Shown in pieces: positions 11,201 to 21,917 of a stretch of 64,000 nt of DNA. A model generated the notes under the pieces. The model saw only the letters and a program-made list of their open reading frames with translations. It did not search any database and was not told where the DNA came from. The position numbers were made by a program, and so were the translations under genes. The DNA is taken from assembly GCA_009829735.1 (NCBI GenBank), contig CM020619.1:16001816-16065815 (forward strand), written 5' to 3'. The stretch is from Pyropia yezoensis. Taxonomy: Eukaryota > Rhodophyta > Bangiophyceae > Bangiales > Bangiaceae. Position 1 is the first letter of the stretch. Every line of letters starts with the position of its first letter.

Positions 11201-12308
11201 CACACACGGTGCCCGCTTGCAGGGGACTGCCAGACACACCCTCGCAGCCGCAGGCGTAGGCCAGCCACAGCCAGACGGGCGCCCAGTTTGCGAGCACGGC
11301 CCCCGTCCAGTCGGCGTCGTCGGCGGCAGCGTCCGCGACGGTCGACACCAGGCGCCGCAATGCCACGTCGAGGACGCGGAGCATGAGGAAGCGGAGCTTG
11401 GTAGCCGCCTTAGAGAGGTCCTCCAGCTCTGCTTGCAGCGCCGTCTCCACTGCCGCACGCGTGTCGGCGTCGTCCTTGTCGTCCCCAAACACCGCCCTCG
11501 CGAGGACGCCCACCGGCACGGTACACGCCCGCGTCTGCCGTCCAGTGCTCTGAAGCGGGTCCTTGCAGTCGGGGTCGACGCCGCGGTCGTAGGCCGCTGA
11601 CACGCCTCCACAGTGCCGCTGCACTGGGCAGGCGGCGTCCCCGCTGCTGTGGCCCCCTCCCAGGCAGTCGCGACACTTGGACGCGGCCGCCGCCGCCGCC
11701 GCCGCCCCCGGGACGGCGGAGGCAGCGGCGGCGGCAGCCGCTGCCGGCCCTACACCAGCTGGGGCCTTGCAAGAGGTGACTTTGTGCCCGGGCTCGCCAC
11801 ATCCGCTACACATTTGCGTCCGCCCCTTGCGGGCGGGCGGTGCGTCAGTGGCAGCCTCGCGCCGGGGCAAGCCCGCGGCGGCCACGCCAATCAGCCCAGC
11901 GGCCGTCTTGGCGCGTGCGGCGAGCTCCACCTCGGCCTCGCTTGCCGCCGCCCGGCCGCCACAGTACACGCTGACCGCGTGTGCCGCGTCTGTGATGGCC
12001 GCGACGAGGTCTTCGCCGGCGCCGTCGAGGGGGCCCGCCGCCTCCTCATCCTTGGCCGCCTGCTGCAACCGCGCGACTGCGGCAGACCAGGCAGCCGACG
12101 AAGCTGCGTCGCCCCCTGGGGGTGCAGACACGCCCTGCAGGCGGCTCAGGCCGGCGGCGAGCACCGCCCGCTTGAGCGTCACCACGTTGCGTGCGTCTTG
12201 AACGTACGCCTGCTCTTGTGCCGGGTCCCACTCCTCGTCTGAGGTGGTGTCGCCGTACAGCCCGTCGACGCCAATGTCTTGGTCGCTGCCGTCGTCATCA
12301 TCGTTCAT
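8052..12308 (-). CDS. Large zinc-knuckle protein with TnpB/Fanzor-like C-terminus
   Basis: 1418 codons from ATG at 12306-12308 (MNDDDDGSDQDIGVDG) to TAA at 8052-8054; if TAA is sense the frame continues to TGA at 7905. N-terminus acidic. A CCHC knuckle (CSGCGEPGHKVTSC, about residue 165) is followed by a second Cys/His cluster (CRDCLGGGHSSGDAAC) and a CAGC pair. A basic Ser-rich linker (about 800-870) precedes the conserved tail: AVVVAMGTARVRGG, then HQDEFNTSQACSEC with a distal CYTC pair (a split zinc ribbon), then NRDDVAARSIAW. That order matches the TSxxCxxC ribbon and final RuvC Asp motif of OrfB/TnpB-like nucleases and eukaryotic Fanzors. The end is Gly-rich from a microsatellite. It is much longer than usual for TnpB/Fanzor. 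Mobile-element nuclease or transposase-like role inferred. No terminal inverted repeats seen. Confidence 0.65.
8219..8337. repeat. CCACCG/CCACCA microsatellite
   Basis: Imperfect trinucleotide/hexanucleotide run that encodes the poly-Gly segment near the C-terminus of the minus-strand TnpB-like protein. Confidence 0.85.
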
Positions 12309-12321
12309 CGTGAATCCGGGG

Positions 12322-12322
<1 letters not shown>

Positions 12323-12363
<41 letters not shown>
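12323..12363. repeat. Poly(dG) tract of 41
   Basis: Uninterrupted G run 15 bases upstream of the start of the minus-strand TnpB-like gene, so poly-C in its presumed 5' leader. The length is probably approximate because of homopolymer sequencing error. Confidence 0.8.
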
Positions 12364-12365
<2 letters not shown>

Positions 12366-14738
12366 GGGCGGGTTGTGTGTGTGGGAACGACTGTGAGGAG
12401 GGTGGGTGGGTGGGATTGTCGACGGTGGCTGATGGGGTCGGCAAAGATGGGGAACCTCGGGGCACCACCTACCGCCCTATTTATCGTCTGGCAAGGCACC
12501 ATCCGGGCCGGGGTCCTCGCTCGATGCCGTACGCGTGCTGCAGACGCTGGCGATGGGCTGCACGGGCCGTCAGGAGGCCGGCGGTCCACGTCCTCCCAAC
12601 CCCACGCCCCCCCCCCCCCCCCCCCGCCTAACCCCCCCGCCTCACCCCCCCGCCCCCCCCCTCCCCCCCCCCGCCGCCCGCCCCCCGCCACCCCCCAACC
12701 GACGCTACCTCTCGGGCAGGGGGCAGAGCGGAGGATGCTCGCACCGCCACGTGCCCCTGTGGGCTGTCGCGTGGCCTCAGCTCGCCGCCCCGGAAATGAG
12801 AGGTCCTTCTCACCTCCACGGCACCCGTGGCCGACGGTGGCTGCCGTGAGAGTGTCCTGTGGCGCGGCGGCGGTGGTGGTGAAGGGGCTCGCGGTGGCGG
12901 TGGTGGGCCTGGCGGTGGTGGTGTGGCGGCGGCGGTGGTGGTGATGGGGTTGGCGGCCCAAGTGCAGGCCGCGCACAGACGCTGTGCTCATGGCAGCCGC
13001 CAGTAGCACGACGGTGGTTGCGGGACGGAGTGCACCACATGCACTGTGGCTTTTGAGCCGAATGACACGCCAGCATCCGTGCGGCTCCTCCAACCATGGC
13101 GAGCGAGCGCCCCCCCCCCCCCCCCTCCCCCCCCCCGCTCCCCCCCCCCCCCGCTCCCCCCCCCCCCCCCCCTCCCCCCCCCCCCCCTCCCGAAGGCACG
13201 TATTGGGAGAGTGACCGCCACCATGCTGTGGGGCAATAGCAACACTGCAATTGAACCCACCCTCGGCACTGCCTGCTCGCCACGGTGCATGTGGAGCGGC
13301 GTGCCAGGACGCGGGCACCCAGCCTTTTGGTGCTTCCGGTAGGCCCCGTCCGTTTGCAATGCACTACGAGCACCGTTTGGGAAAAGTGTCATCCTGGACG
13401 TCTTGGTGGGGGGGGAGGGGGGGCAGTCGTGTTTCTCAAAGCCACCGCCACGGACGGCATTGCCATGCTGCGAGCTCACCGCGCGGTGCATCCAAATGGC
13501 CTGTCACCAGCACACGACACCGCGCGGGCCACGTGGACCTACAGCTCTCGTCAGACCCGGGGGGCGCCGCGGGAAGCGACTGACCTGACCTGACTGTGGC
13601 TGATTGTGCGGCCGACGGATGAGAGCACCCATCCCCGGACACCCACGTTACCGTCCAATTCAACATCATCTCGCGCCGCCGCCCAAATCCCCTCCCCTCC
13701 CGTTTGATCCGCGTCGGTGTCAGCCGGTGATCGGGCTCCTCGGCGTTCGAAACTCAATTCGTCCCCCCTCCCACGCCCGTCGCCCTCTCTTTATGGTTTC
13801 CCCGCCACTCCCACCCTGCCCCTCTTGACAAATACGGCCCTCCCACCCAATCTATTTAGCGTCGGTGTCGGTCGGTGATCGGGCTCCTCGGAATTCGAAA
13901 TTCAATTCGTCCCCCCTCCCCCGCCCCTCGCCCTCTCTTTATGGTTTCCCCCCCACTCCCACCTGACTTTCTTCTGTGAGCGTGCTCGAGCGCATTCGAG
14001 CCTGCCCCCAGGGATGTCCTCCTGCCCACCAAAGGGTAGCTATGCAAGAAAATTATGTGAACCGTGCGAACTGCCCATGCCCGGGCTAGAGCGCGTGGCG
14101 TTCATCACTGGAGGTGCGCGCGCATATTGAGGGGTCGATTAGATTAAAGACCTATGGAGCTTTTATTGAGCGAATGGTGGGTCCTGCGTGTGTCCGAGTC
14201 ATTTTGGTGACACTGAGTGGTGGGTTAAATGACCCTAATTTTCATCGCAGACCAAGAAACCACCTCCTGAGCAGTGGCGCGTCACCGCCCTGGTGATGTG
14301 GGCCTTGTGGGCTGTTTGAGAGGCAGTGACGCAAGAGTGTGTGTGTGAGTGTTTGACGGGCAGTGAGGCGTGAGTGAGGCGTGAGTGCAAGTCCCTTGGC
14401 GGCAGGAGGGTGCGGGGGGGGCCAAGTCGCTTGGCGGCAGGAGGGTGCGGGGGGGGCCAAGTCGCTTGGCGGCAGCCCACACCATCGCCGACGAGGTCAA
14501 ACGATCGAATCGACTAGATGACGAGGCCATCGCATGTCTGTCAACGGCACCGCACCCGACTCGTGAATGGCGAACAGGTAAGTTAAAATTCTCGCCCCCC
14601 ACGACCCCCCTTTTCCTTCTGAAAGTAGTCAAATTGCCGAAAAGAAATTAACAAATACCGAAGCATCAAAATCATGACGCAATCGGAAAGCACTTATTCA
14701 CTCGTCGACACATAGCAATCTCGACAAAGATCCGAAGA
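12364..14738. other. Gene-free interval with simple and tandem repeats
   Basis: No supported gene. It contains poly-C runs near 12607-12670 and 13111-13190. A 105-bp duplication lies at 13711-13815 and 13859-13963 (about 148 bp apart, each containing GTTCGAAA or ATTCGAAA). A 35-bp tandem repeat starts at 14396, 14431 and 14466. The stretch 14580-14740 is markedly AT-richer than the rest and leads into the palindrome array. Confidence 0.6.
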
Positions 14739-15112
14739 GCGTTATGTACATAACGCCCCACGGTCCATCTGACAAGCCACAACTCCCGGATTCTCCAATG
14801 GGTCACCTGACGCATTATGTACTTAACGCGACGCGGTCAGCTCTGGCGAACTATCTCGACAAACATCAGAAGAGCGTTATGTACATAACGCGCCTCGGTT
14901 TGTTTACCATACCACACATACCAGATTCTCAAAAAGGCTCACCTCACACTTTATCTACATAACGCGACACGGTCAGCCTCGGCAATCTGTCGTGACGATG
15001 CCAAGTGCTCGCCAGACGCGTTATGTACATAACGCGACTCGGTCTGCCCTGGCCAAGTCCCGGCCATCATCCCACCATGGAACCTACCCATCTGTTGCGT
15101 TATGCACACAAC
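14739..15112. repeat. Array of palindromes (GCGTTATGTACATAACGC), left cluster
   Basis: Exact 18-bp copies at 14739-14756, 14874-14891 and 15018-15035. Variants lie at about 14812-14829, 14947-14964 and 15097-15112. Spacing is about 62-79 bp, and the downstream flank is partly conserved (CGACnCGGTC). The same 18-mer recurs at 59368-59385 and 59533-59550. Such arrays suit a multimeric DNA-binding protein at transposon ends or in a regulatory region (inference). Confidence 0.85.
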
Positions 15113-15355
15113 ATGGCGTGACTCAAGACATATGGTGGTACCATGGGCCACACACGCCCCCTCCCCCCCCCAAACCCCCCCCCCCCCCTTCCCCATCGCC
15201 CAACACGAGTGCCTTGCCATGTGAACCTCCAACAACATGTCACGCAACTCAAAACGTCAACTATACCAGTTGTCAACTACACTGGGGAACAACCGGCCAC
15301 CACATGACCAGCGACACCTTCAAAGCAAAAAAAAGAGGGGGTGCCGTACAGTCCC

Positions 15356-15356
<1 letters not shown>

Positions 15357-15398
<42 letters not shown>
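15357..15398. repeat. Poly(dC) tract of 42
   Basis: Uninterrupted C run (G on the minus strand) two bases beyond the TAG that ends the helicase frame. If TAG were sense the helicase would continue through poly-Gly to a TGA at 15320-15322. Confidence 0.8.
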
Positions 15399-15399
<1 letters not shown>

Positions 15400-15400
15400 A

Positions 15401-18400
15401 CTAGAACACCCTGTCGGGAGCCACAAATGGCGGACGTTGTCCCACCAGCTCTTCCACACACCCCCAGAGCTCAGAGCTTGAAAGGTAGTCCATGTCACCA
15501 ATCACGTGAGGATGGCCCTGTGCCCGCGACATCATGACGTTCACGCGCCGCTCGTCGGACAAAAAGTCGGTGCTCCCGCCGGGTGGCGCCCCAGGCTCTG
15601 ACCGCACGAGGGAGAGTATGACACAGTCCAGAGAAGCGCCTTGGCAGCCATCCACGGTGGACACCCTCACGTCGGCACATGGTCTGCGGGGCAGCCGCCT
15701 GCTGTCTCTCACCGACTGCACCTCTTCATTCAGCTTGTTCCGCTGCGCAGTGTACGGGGTGATGAGCATCACCTTCAGCTCGGTAGCCCCGCTGGACGTC
15801 GCCCACGCCAGCAGTAGATCCGTAAGAGCCATCTCGACCAACCGAATCTCTGCAACGTTGATCAGGCTCTTGTTGTTGGAGGTGGTGGAACCCGACTTGT
15901 GCGCCCGATCGTCGGCCGGCAGGCGGGAAGTGTCTGTCACTTGCAGCCGTCCAAAGCGAATACGCCGACTCGGATGGTTTAGCCACGCGGGTGTTGCAAA
16001 CCCCTCCTCATGGCGGGCCTTGGGCCCGCGCCCGTCCGACCATATGCCAATGTGCCGGTAAAAGACTTGTCGGAGGAGGGACCATAACAGCGGCCGCATG
16101 CGGTACTGCACAGAGAGGATGACGCAAGCGGACAGAAACCTGGCGAGCCGCTCAAAAACGCTTGATGTCATCGGCCGTGTCTCGCCTCTGTACTCCATAC
16201 CGGCGCTCGGCCTCAGCTGGGCATTGTCGCCAACAAGGACAATGCACTTGGTCCGCTCTGCCGGATGACCGTCCTCTTCTTCGTCTGACGAGCCACCCGC
16301 ACGCCCTGCCCGCTTGGCGCGAACAATGGCGGCGACAGACGCAGGGACGCTTGTTGCCGCACCCTCGTCAATGATAATGGCGTCAAAACCTTGACCCCCC
16401 ACGAGCGCCCCCGTCGACGTTGACGTTGTTGTGACAGTGACGGGCGCGCCGCCCACGATGCGCTTGCGGAGCTCCCGTTCCGCACGCTGCTGGCGACGCA
16501 AGGCAGCCTCCAGGGCTTGCTCCGCATCGGCACATTCCTCGAGGAGAATTTGTAAACCACCCGCGCCCGGCTCTGCGCCCTGGGCGCGTGAACGTTCCAC
16601 ACGACGGCCCACATCGGCCACCCGTGCCCTTGCCCGTTCCACCGCGGCTGTCACGTACGGGTAGGCGATAGGAAGGCGCTCGTCCACCACGGCGTCAATG
16701 TGCGTTGTCTTGGCACGGTGGCCATCCGGAGGGGGTTCACCTACACGGAGGAGCGTCACGGCATCGGGTTTCGCGACGTCGTGTCGACTGGCAGCCCCCG
16801 ACGGACAGAACAACTCGTGCACTGCGTCCAACAGCTCGTCGCACGCCGTGTTGGTGCGCGACGTCAGCAGCACCCGCCCGTCTGGCAGGGTCCCAAGTAC
16901 CATGTCCACCATGGAGACAACGGCGCGTGTCTTGCCCGTCCCGGGGGGGCCCGTCACCAGCTGCACGTCACACTCGTCCGACAACAGCCCCTGGCGCATG
17001 CAATCGACTGCGCGCCACTGGAACTCGTCCGGGTAGGCGTAGCGTTGAGGAGCACTCTGCAGGGGGGGAGGCCCCGGTGCCGGTACAGGTACCACCTGCT
17101 GTCCCCCGTGCGGAGGCGTTGCGTGGATGGCAAGCGCCCTTTGCATGACTGGCGGAAGAAGTTCCCAGTGGCCGAGGCCGCCAAACTCGCGGCTGTCCGA
17201 CAGGATACTATGAGACAGGGTGACGACCAGATTTGCCGTCCGGCGATGGAACATCCGCCGTACGTCTGAACGACGCACCGCAAACCACCACCGCCGGGGG
17301 GGACCGGATGCGCCACCGTGGCGCGCCGTGTCGGCGTCATCGTCCTGCTCGTCCAGCCCCGGGCCAGGCGTCTTGTCCACCCACCACTGGCCTGCCCCCG
17401 CGGGCGGTGGGCCACCAACCCCCCCGCCGGACTGCCCCTTCTTGTTCTCGCAGCGGCCAATAAACACGGCGTCCACGGGGGTGCTGCACACCGAGCCGAC
17501 GGGTTCTGGTACCCAAAAGGCACACAAATCACCCGGGGTGGCGTCTGTGGGGTCCAATTGACACTCTCCCCTGCGGTCCTTGTGGCGGCGGTGGTGGCGC
17601 CCAGCGGATCCCCCGGTAGGGAGGCCGCCCCCACCGGGGGGACCCCCCCGGGGGGCGGGCATACGCACGAGCACGTTGCACATGCGACACGCCCGCGGGT
17701 CGTCCAGGATGGAGCCCCCCACCTGCGGCGACGACAGGGTGATGGGCGCGTCGATGCGAGCCACGCCAAAGCGGGAGCACAATGATGATTTGGTCACGCG
17801 CCCACCGCCTTCGCCACCGCCGCCATGGCCCTTGTTGCTGCCTTCGATAGACTGCGCCACCGCCTCTGTACCGCGGGCGGCGAGCTGGCACAAGGTGGCG
17901 ACAACGATGGCCTGCCAGTGGCCCCCAGGTCCTCTTGCGTACAACGGGGACGGGCGCAGGTGGGTTGGGACACTCTTCCACCCCGACTCGGACGTACAGA
18001 GCGTCAACTGACCGAGCGCCATCCGGTCACCATCCGCGCCACACAGTGTGGGAGGACTGGCCTCGGTGGCACCCCCCCCCGCCGCCGCCGCCAATGCGGG
18101 CAGAGGTGCAGCAGTGGAAGACGCGTCCCCCCCACCAGCCGGGGAACCGATACAAGGGCCTCCTACGCCGGCAGTCTCACCTCCAACAACAGCCGCACCC
18201 GCGTCTGCAACTGCAGGCAAAGCGGGAGAGGGCTCCTCCCCCCGAGCCACTGCCGGGCTCACAGCAGCCACCCCCGCGGTGTCGGTTGCTGCAGCAGTAC
18301 CAGGTTGAGCAGGTGCACCTCCGCCAACACCCGCGTCGGCCACGGCGGCTGTGCCCGCAGGGGCCCCACCAACATCAGGAGCACCCACAGCCACAGCATC

Positions 18401-21130
18401 CACCGCGCCTGTGGCCATACCCGCCGCCGATGGAACATCGGGAGCAGCAGCGGTAACAGCAACCTCGGGCGTAGAGGGCCCGCCGGGGACGGCTGCTGTC
18501 GCGGAGGAGGTGGCAGCTACCGTCGCGACAGAGGTGGCAGCACTCCGAGCCACTGCCACACGGGCGGCCGCCCCAGTGGCGGAGGACGTCCGCCGCTGTC
18601 CGACCAGTTGGATGGCCCGGACCACCCGGGCCACACTGACGACAGTCACGTCATCGTTCTCTGCGTCATTCCAGTCATCGTCGTCGTCAATGAACACAAT
18701 GACGTTGCAGGGTTCCGCATTGTAGATCGGGGAACCTGCCTGCGCAGCCAACACATTGTCTGGGACCGCCACTGCGGTTAGGTCGCACACAAACTCGACT
18801 TCGCCCCCCGCGTCGTCGCCAATGGAAAAGGCGTCTGGGTCACCTGGTGGGCTCGCGCTGTCCACACCGGGCGTTGCGGGTGGCGGTCCATCGTCCTCGG
18901 CACCTGAGCCGGCACCCGCCCCAGCGGCAGCTGCTGCACCCGCCCCAGCGGCAGCTGCTGCACCCGCCCCAGCGGCAGCCGCCGCAACGGCACCAGCACC
19001 GGCGGCAGCTGCTGCTGCACCCACACCTGCCTCTGCGTCGTCTGGCACAGCATACCCGCTCAGTACTTCGTCGATGCGCTGACGCAGTTGTACGACCAGG
19101 GGGCTGGCCCGCTTGCCAGGCCTGGCCGGCGGACAGAGCGCACCCTTCAGCGCGTGGAGGGCCCCCGAACAGGTCGTACCACCGACTTTTCCGACCCAGG
19201 GCCGCAGGCCCAACGGTGAAGCCAACCAATCCAACGTTGACTGGGCCAACACCCGCCGAGATGCCCACACGCCAACCGCAAGAGGCGTTCGCACCAGGTT
19301 AAGGACGGCCGCGAAGTACAACCAGTTGTATAGTGACAGTGACCGGTCCGCCTCCACGTGCACGACAACAAGCTCCCAAAGCCACGGGAGTGCCTCCATC
19401 CACTCGTTGACAACGGGGGCCAGGTTTGCCACGTCCATGATATCGAAGTGCGTGCAGAACCGCTTGTGCTCGGAGAGTAGGATGAGGCACGAGACCAAGG
19501 CTCTTTGGACGACACCCCGTGTGCCCGTCACATCTCGGTGGATGCCCAGCCGCATGAGCAGGTGCAAGACACGGGCGAGCGCTCCGCTCGCCCACAGCTT
19601 AACCGACTCGCCGGGTGAGTCCGCAGGCGGGCGCCCCGCGCCCACGTCCGCCAACACTTGCCGGCTGCTCCGCGCAAACGCTGTACATACGGCAAACTGC
19701 TGCAGGGGGACACCGTTCCAGGCACGATCTTCCCCGCGAGCGCGCACAGAGACGTCCAGCAAGTGCAGGGCGTTTTCGATGACGCGCAAGGCGTCAAATG
19801 GCCGTGGGGGGCCACCAGACGACACACCCGGGGCGGGAGCGCTGGTGGTTTCGCGGGCGGACACAGCGCGCCCCCCCTCATCGGACGGGACGGGTGCACA
19901 CCCATCCAACAGGTCCATGATGGACCACGAATCAGCCCCACCGCCCCCCCGCTCACCCACACCGGACAGGCAGCGGATGACCTGCCGGGCGGTCCGTCGG
20001 AAGTGTGAGCTGGGGGCTACCAGCCACCCGACGCCAGTGTTTGAAGCTGTCACACTCGCAACACGTGAAAACAGGGCCTCAGCCTGCGCGACAGCAATAG
20101 CAGCACCCGGAGAGCCAAGGACGGACGAAAACAGCAACGCCGTCATGTCGCATATGACGGTTTTCCATGCGTCTACCTCTTTAAAGGCGACGAAGAAGTC
20201 TGTTGGCAACATTGCCAACGACCCAGGCATGGACATCAGCAGGGCCACGTCGTCGGGGCTGCCTGCGCCTTCCGGGACAAGCTTGACGTCGCCATGAACC
20301 CGCCTCAGGTCGGAAAGGCTGCGCCCAGACTCGACCAAATGCGACCACAGGCGGGTGTGTAGATTCAACGTCTGTGGCTGCGGCACCGCAGCACCTCCCT
20401 TGCCCGCCAGCACCGCCCGGTGCACGATGGCAGTGTCTGCGCTACACGCGCTCAGTAGGAACCTCTGGGCCTCGGGGGGCCAGACATCCATGGACCAGGC
20501 GGTGCGAAAAAACGTCACTTGGTGCGGCCAGGAGGGAGAATCGGCCAGCGACCCGTGATCGTGCAACAGTTTTGAGCAGGCGGTGCCGACGGCAGCGACC
20601 ATCTCGCGGCTGAAGTGGGCGAGCTCCGGACCACCCCGACTGCCAGCGTCTGCTGCACGCGCACCTTGCGCGCGAAGCGTCGCCGGCGGCGCGTCCGCCC
20701 CAGGTCGACGACCGGCCGCGCGGGGGGGGGTTAGCGCCAAAAAACGGCGAGACGGCGCCGCAGCCGGACCCGCGGGGCCACTAGGACCACCGGGGGCGGT
20801 GAGACGCGCAGCCGGACCCGCGGGGCCACCAGGACCACCACGCGCGGTGAGACGCAGCCGCTTTTGCCCCGACCGGCCGGTGATCATTATCCGGGTGGGC
20901 GCTGCCGCCACCGCCGCCGCCGCCCGAAAACACAGGTCGTCGATTGCCTTTCTTGCCCGCCACACGTTCGGAACCATGATGGGGATGACAAACATGTCCA
21001 CGAGTGCCTCGAGGTTGGCGCGCGGCAGGTTGGCCAAGCCCGGGCCGCGAAGGGCGTGCCTCAAAGTGGGTGCCATCTCACGTACCCCGACCGGGTCACT
21101 CGCGTGCGGCTGGTACAGACGGGACAGGTG
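15401..21130 (-). CDS. Sen1/UPF1-like superfamily 1 helicase, C-terminal piece
   Basis: 1891 codons from the ATG at 21074-21076, but the frame is open upstream to the gypsy A insertion at 21131 and continues in frame in the piece at 30087-31868. The helicase core is C-terminal: Walker A GPPGTGKT (16929-16952), DEGAAT box (about 16360), GDNAQLRP (about 16230), QYRMRP (about 16100), VSTVDGCQGASLDCVILSLV (about 15600-15660), and ERRVNVMMSRAQ (about 15510-15545). That set and order is SF1B UPF1/Sen1 type, and a large helical N-terminal region is also Sen1/senataxin-like. Residues about 660-800 are Ala/Gly/Pro/Asp repeats. Role: RNA or RNA-DNA unwinding; alternatively a mobile-element helicase. 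Ends in TAG at 15401 next to poly-C. The intact host gene would encode roughly 2,300-2,500 residues. Confidence 0.8.
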   Translation of the reverse strand, partial: HLSRLYQPHASDPVGVREMAPTLRHALRGPGLANLPRANLEALVDMFVIPIMVPNVWRARKAIDDLCFRAAAAVAAAPTRIMITGRSGQKRLRLTARGGPGGPAGPAARLTAPGGPSGPAGPAAAPSRRFLALTPPRAAGRRPGADAPPATLRAQGARAADAGSRGGPELAHFSREMVAAVGTACSKLLHDHGSLADSPSWPHQVTFFRTAWSMDVWPPEAQRFLLSACSADTAIVHRAVLAGKGGAAVPQPQTLNLHTRLWSHLVESGRSLSDLRRVHGDVKLVPEGAGSPDDVALLMSMPGSLAMLPTDFFVAFKEVDAWKTVICDMTALLFSSVLGSPGAAIAVAQAEALFSRVASVTASNTGVGWLVAPSSHFRRTARQVIRCLSGVGERGGGGADSWSIMDLLDGCAPVPSDEGGRAVSARETTSAPAPGVSSGGPPRPFDALRVIENALHLLDVSVRARGEDRAWNGVPLQQFAVCTAFARSSRQVLADVGAGRPPADSPGESVKLWASGALARVLHLLMRLGIHRDVTGTRGVVQRALVSCLILLSEHKRFCTHFDIMDVANLAPVVNEWMEALPWLWELVVVHVEADRSLSLYNWLYFAAVLNLVRTPLAVGVWASRRVLAQSTLDWLASPLGLRPWVGKVGGTTCSGALHALKGALCPPARPGKRASPLVVQLRQRIDEVLSGYAVPDDAEAGVGAAAAAAGAGAVAAAAAGAGAAAAAGAGAAAAAGAGAGSGAEDDGPPPATPGVDSASPPGDPDAFSIGDDAGGEVEFVCDLTAVAVPDNVLAAQAGSPIYNAEPCNVIVFIDDDDDWNDAENDDVTVVSVARVVRAIQLVGQRRTSSATGAAARVAVARSAATSVATVAATSSATAAVPGGPSTPEVAVTAAAPDVPSAAGMATGAVDAVAVGAPDVGGAPAGTAAVADAGVGGGAPAQPGTAAATDTAGVAAVSPAVARGEEPSPALPAVADAGAAVVGGETAGVGGPCIGSPAGGGDASSTAAPLPALAAAAGGGATEASPPTLCGADGDRMALGQLTLCTSESGWKSVPTHLRPSPLYARGPGGHWQAIVVATLCQLAARGTEAVAQSIEGSNKGHGGGGEGGGRVTKSSLCSRFGVARIDAPITLSSPQVGGSILDDPRACRMCNVLVRMPAPRGGPPGGGGLPTGGSAGRHHRRHKDRRGECQLDPTDATPGDLCAFWVPEPVGSVCSTPVDAVFIGRCENKKGQSGGGVGGPPPAGAGQWWVDKTPGPGLDEQDDDADTARHGGASGPPRRWWFAVRRSDVRRMFHRRTANLVVTLSHSILSDSREFGGLGHWELLPPVMQRALAIHATPPHGGQQVVPVPAPGPPPLQSAPQRYAYPDEFQWRAVDCMRQGLLSDECDVQLVTGPPGTGKTRAVVSMVDMVLGTLPDGRVLLTSRTNTACDELLDAVHELFCPSGAASRHDVAKPDAVTLLRVGEPPPDGHRAKTTHIDAVVDERLPIAYPYVTAAVERARARVADVGRRVERSRAQGAEPGAGGLQILLEECADAEQALEAALRRQQRAERELRKRIVGGAPVTVTTTSTSTGALVGGQGFDAIIIDEGAATSVPASVAAIVRAKRAGRAGGSSDEEEDGHPAERTKCIVLVGDNAQLRPSAGMEYRGETRPMTSSVFERLARFLSACVILSVQYRMRPLLWSLLRQVFYRHIGIWSDGRGPKARHEEGFATPAWLNHPSRRIRFGRLQVTDTSRLPADDRAHKSGSTTSNNKSLINVAEIRLVEMALTDLLLAWATSSGATELKVMLITPYTAQRNKLNEEVQSVRDSRRLPRRPCADVRVSTVDGCQGASLDCVILSLVRSEPGAPPGGSTDFLSDERRVNVMMSRAQGHPHVIGDMDYLSSSELWGCVEELVGQRPPFVAPDRVF

Positions 21131-21772
21131 TGTGGGGGTTTACCGCACCTCTCGGACTATGGGCATCCCCCTTCAGGAGGAGGCGGATCGTGGCGACCTC
21201 TGCCCCTGACCAATCGGGGGCAGGAGGGGGTCGCTCCTCCCTCGGGAGGGGCACGCCACGTCATCCTCGCTGGATCCCCCCATGAAGGGGGGGAGGAGAT
21301 AAGATAATATCGGGTAGAGCGATTACGCTCGCCCGATTGGAAAGGGCCTTCTGGCCAGTGAAGGGAAGTTACCTTGGGCGGGCTGCTTCCGCCCCAATCT
21401 GGCCGAGATTTAGTGAGATTCTTCCACTGAGCGTGTTTTGCGTGGAGAGATGTGTTGGAGGGTTCTGAGTGTTTTGATTGGGTGTTTAGTGTAGGGAGTG
21501 TTGGCCCGCACTCCGGGGTCCCACAGCGGGCCCTGGACCGGCGGGCCAAAGAGGGATATCTGCGCGTGGGGCTGTGCCCGTTGCTTCCCCCTCACAAAAA
21601 ATCAACCTTGCGTTACCGTCGTGTTCCCCGTCCCGGACGCTTCCACCTTCGCGTGGAGCCTTACGTTCCGGCGGTTCTGACTGTAGGGTTTATACCCCGG
21701 GTTCCCCACCATCTCCTTCAGGAGGATAAGGTACCCCGGTGGTGTGGGCTTACGCCCAGATAACCACCACAT
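21131..21772 (+). repeat. 5' LTR of gypsy A
   Basis: 642 bp, starts TGTGGGGG and ends ACCACCACA. Partner is 29441-30081. Confidence 0.93.
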
Positions 21773-21917
21773 TTGGTGGAGCACCAGGGGAGGGGATTCG
21801 CTCCGCCTTCAGGCGGAGTCTCCTCTCCTTTTGTTGGGTGGTTTCTTGGTCGTGTGCTCTGTGGTTGGGTTGTGACCCTTGGTACCTTTTCTTTCTTGCC
21901 TTTACAGGTGGGTCGAG

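Noticed and set aside
12279-12944. 221-codon plus-strand ORF
   Set aside because: Made of the poly-G tract and simple Pro/Arg repeats; no protein-like segment.
14739-15112. CRISPR-like array
   Set aside because: Regular 18-bp palindromes with 62-79-bp spacing, but variants are frequent, intervening sequences are partly similar, no cas genes are present and the context is eukaryotic.
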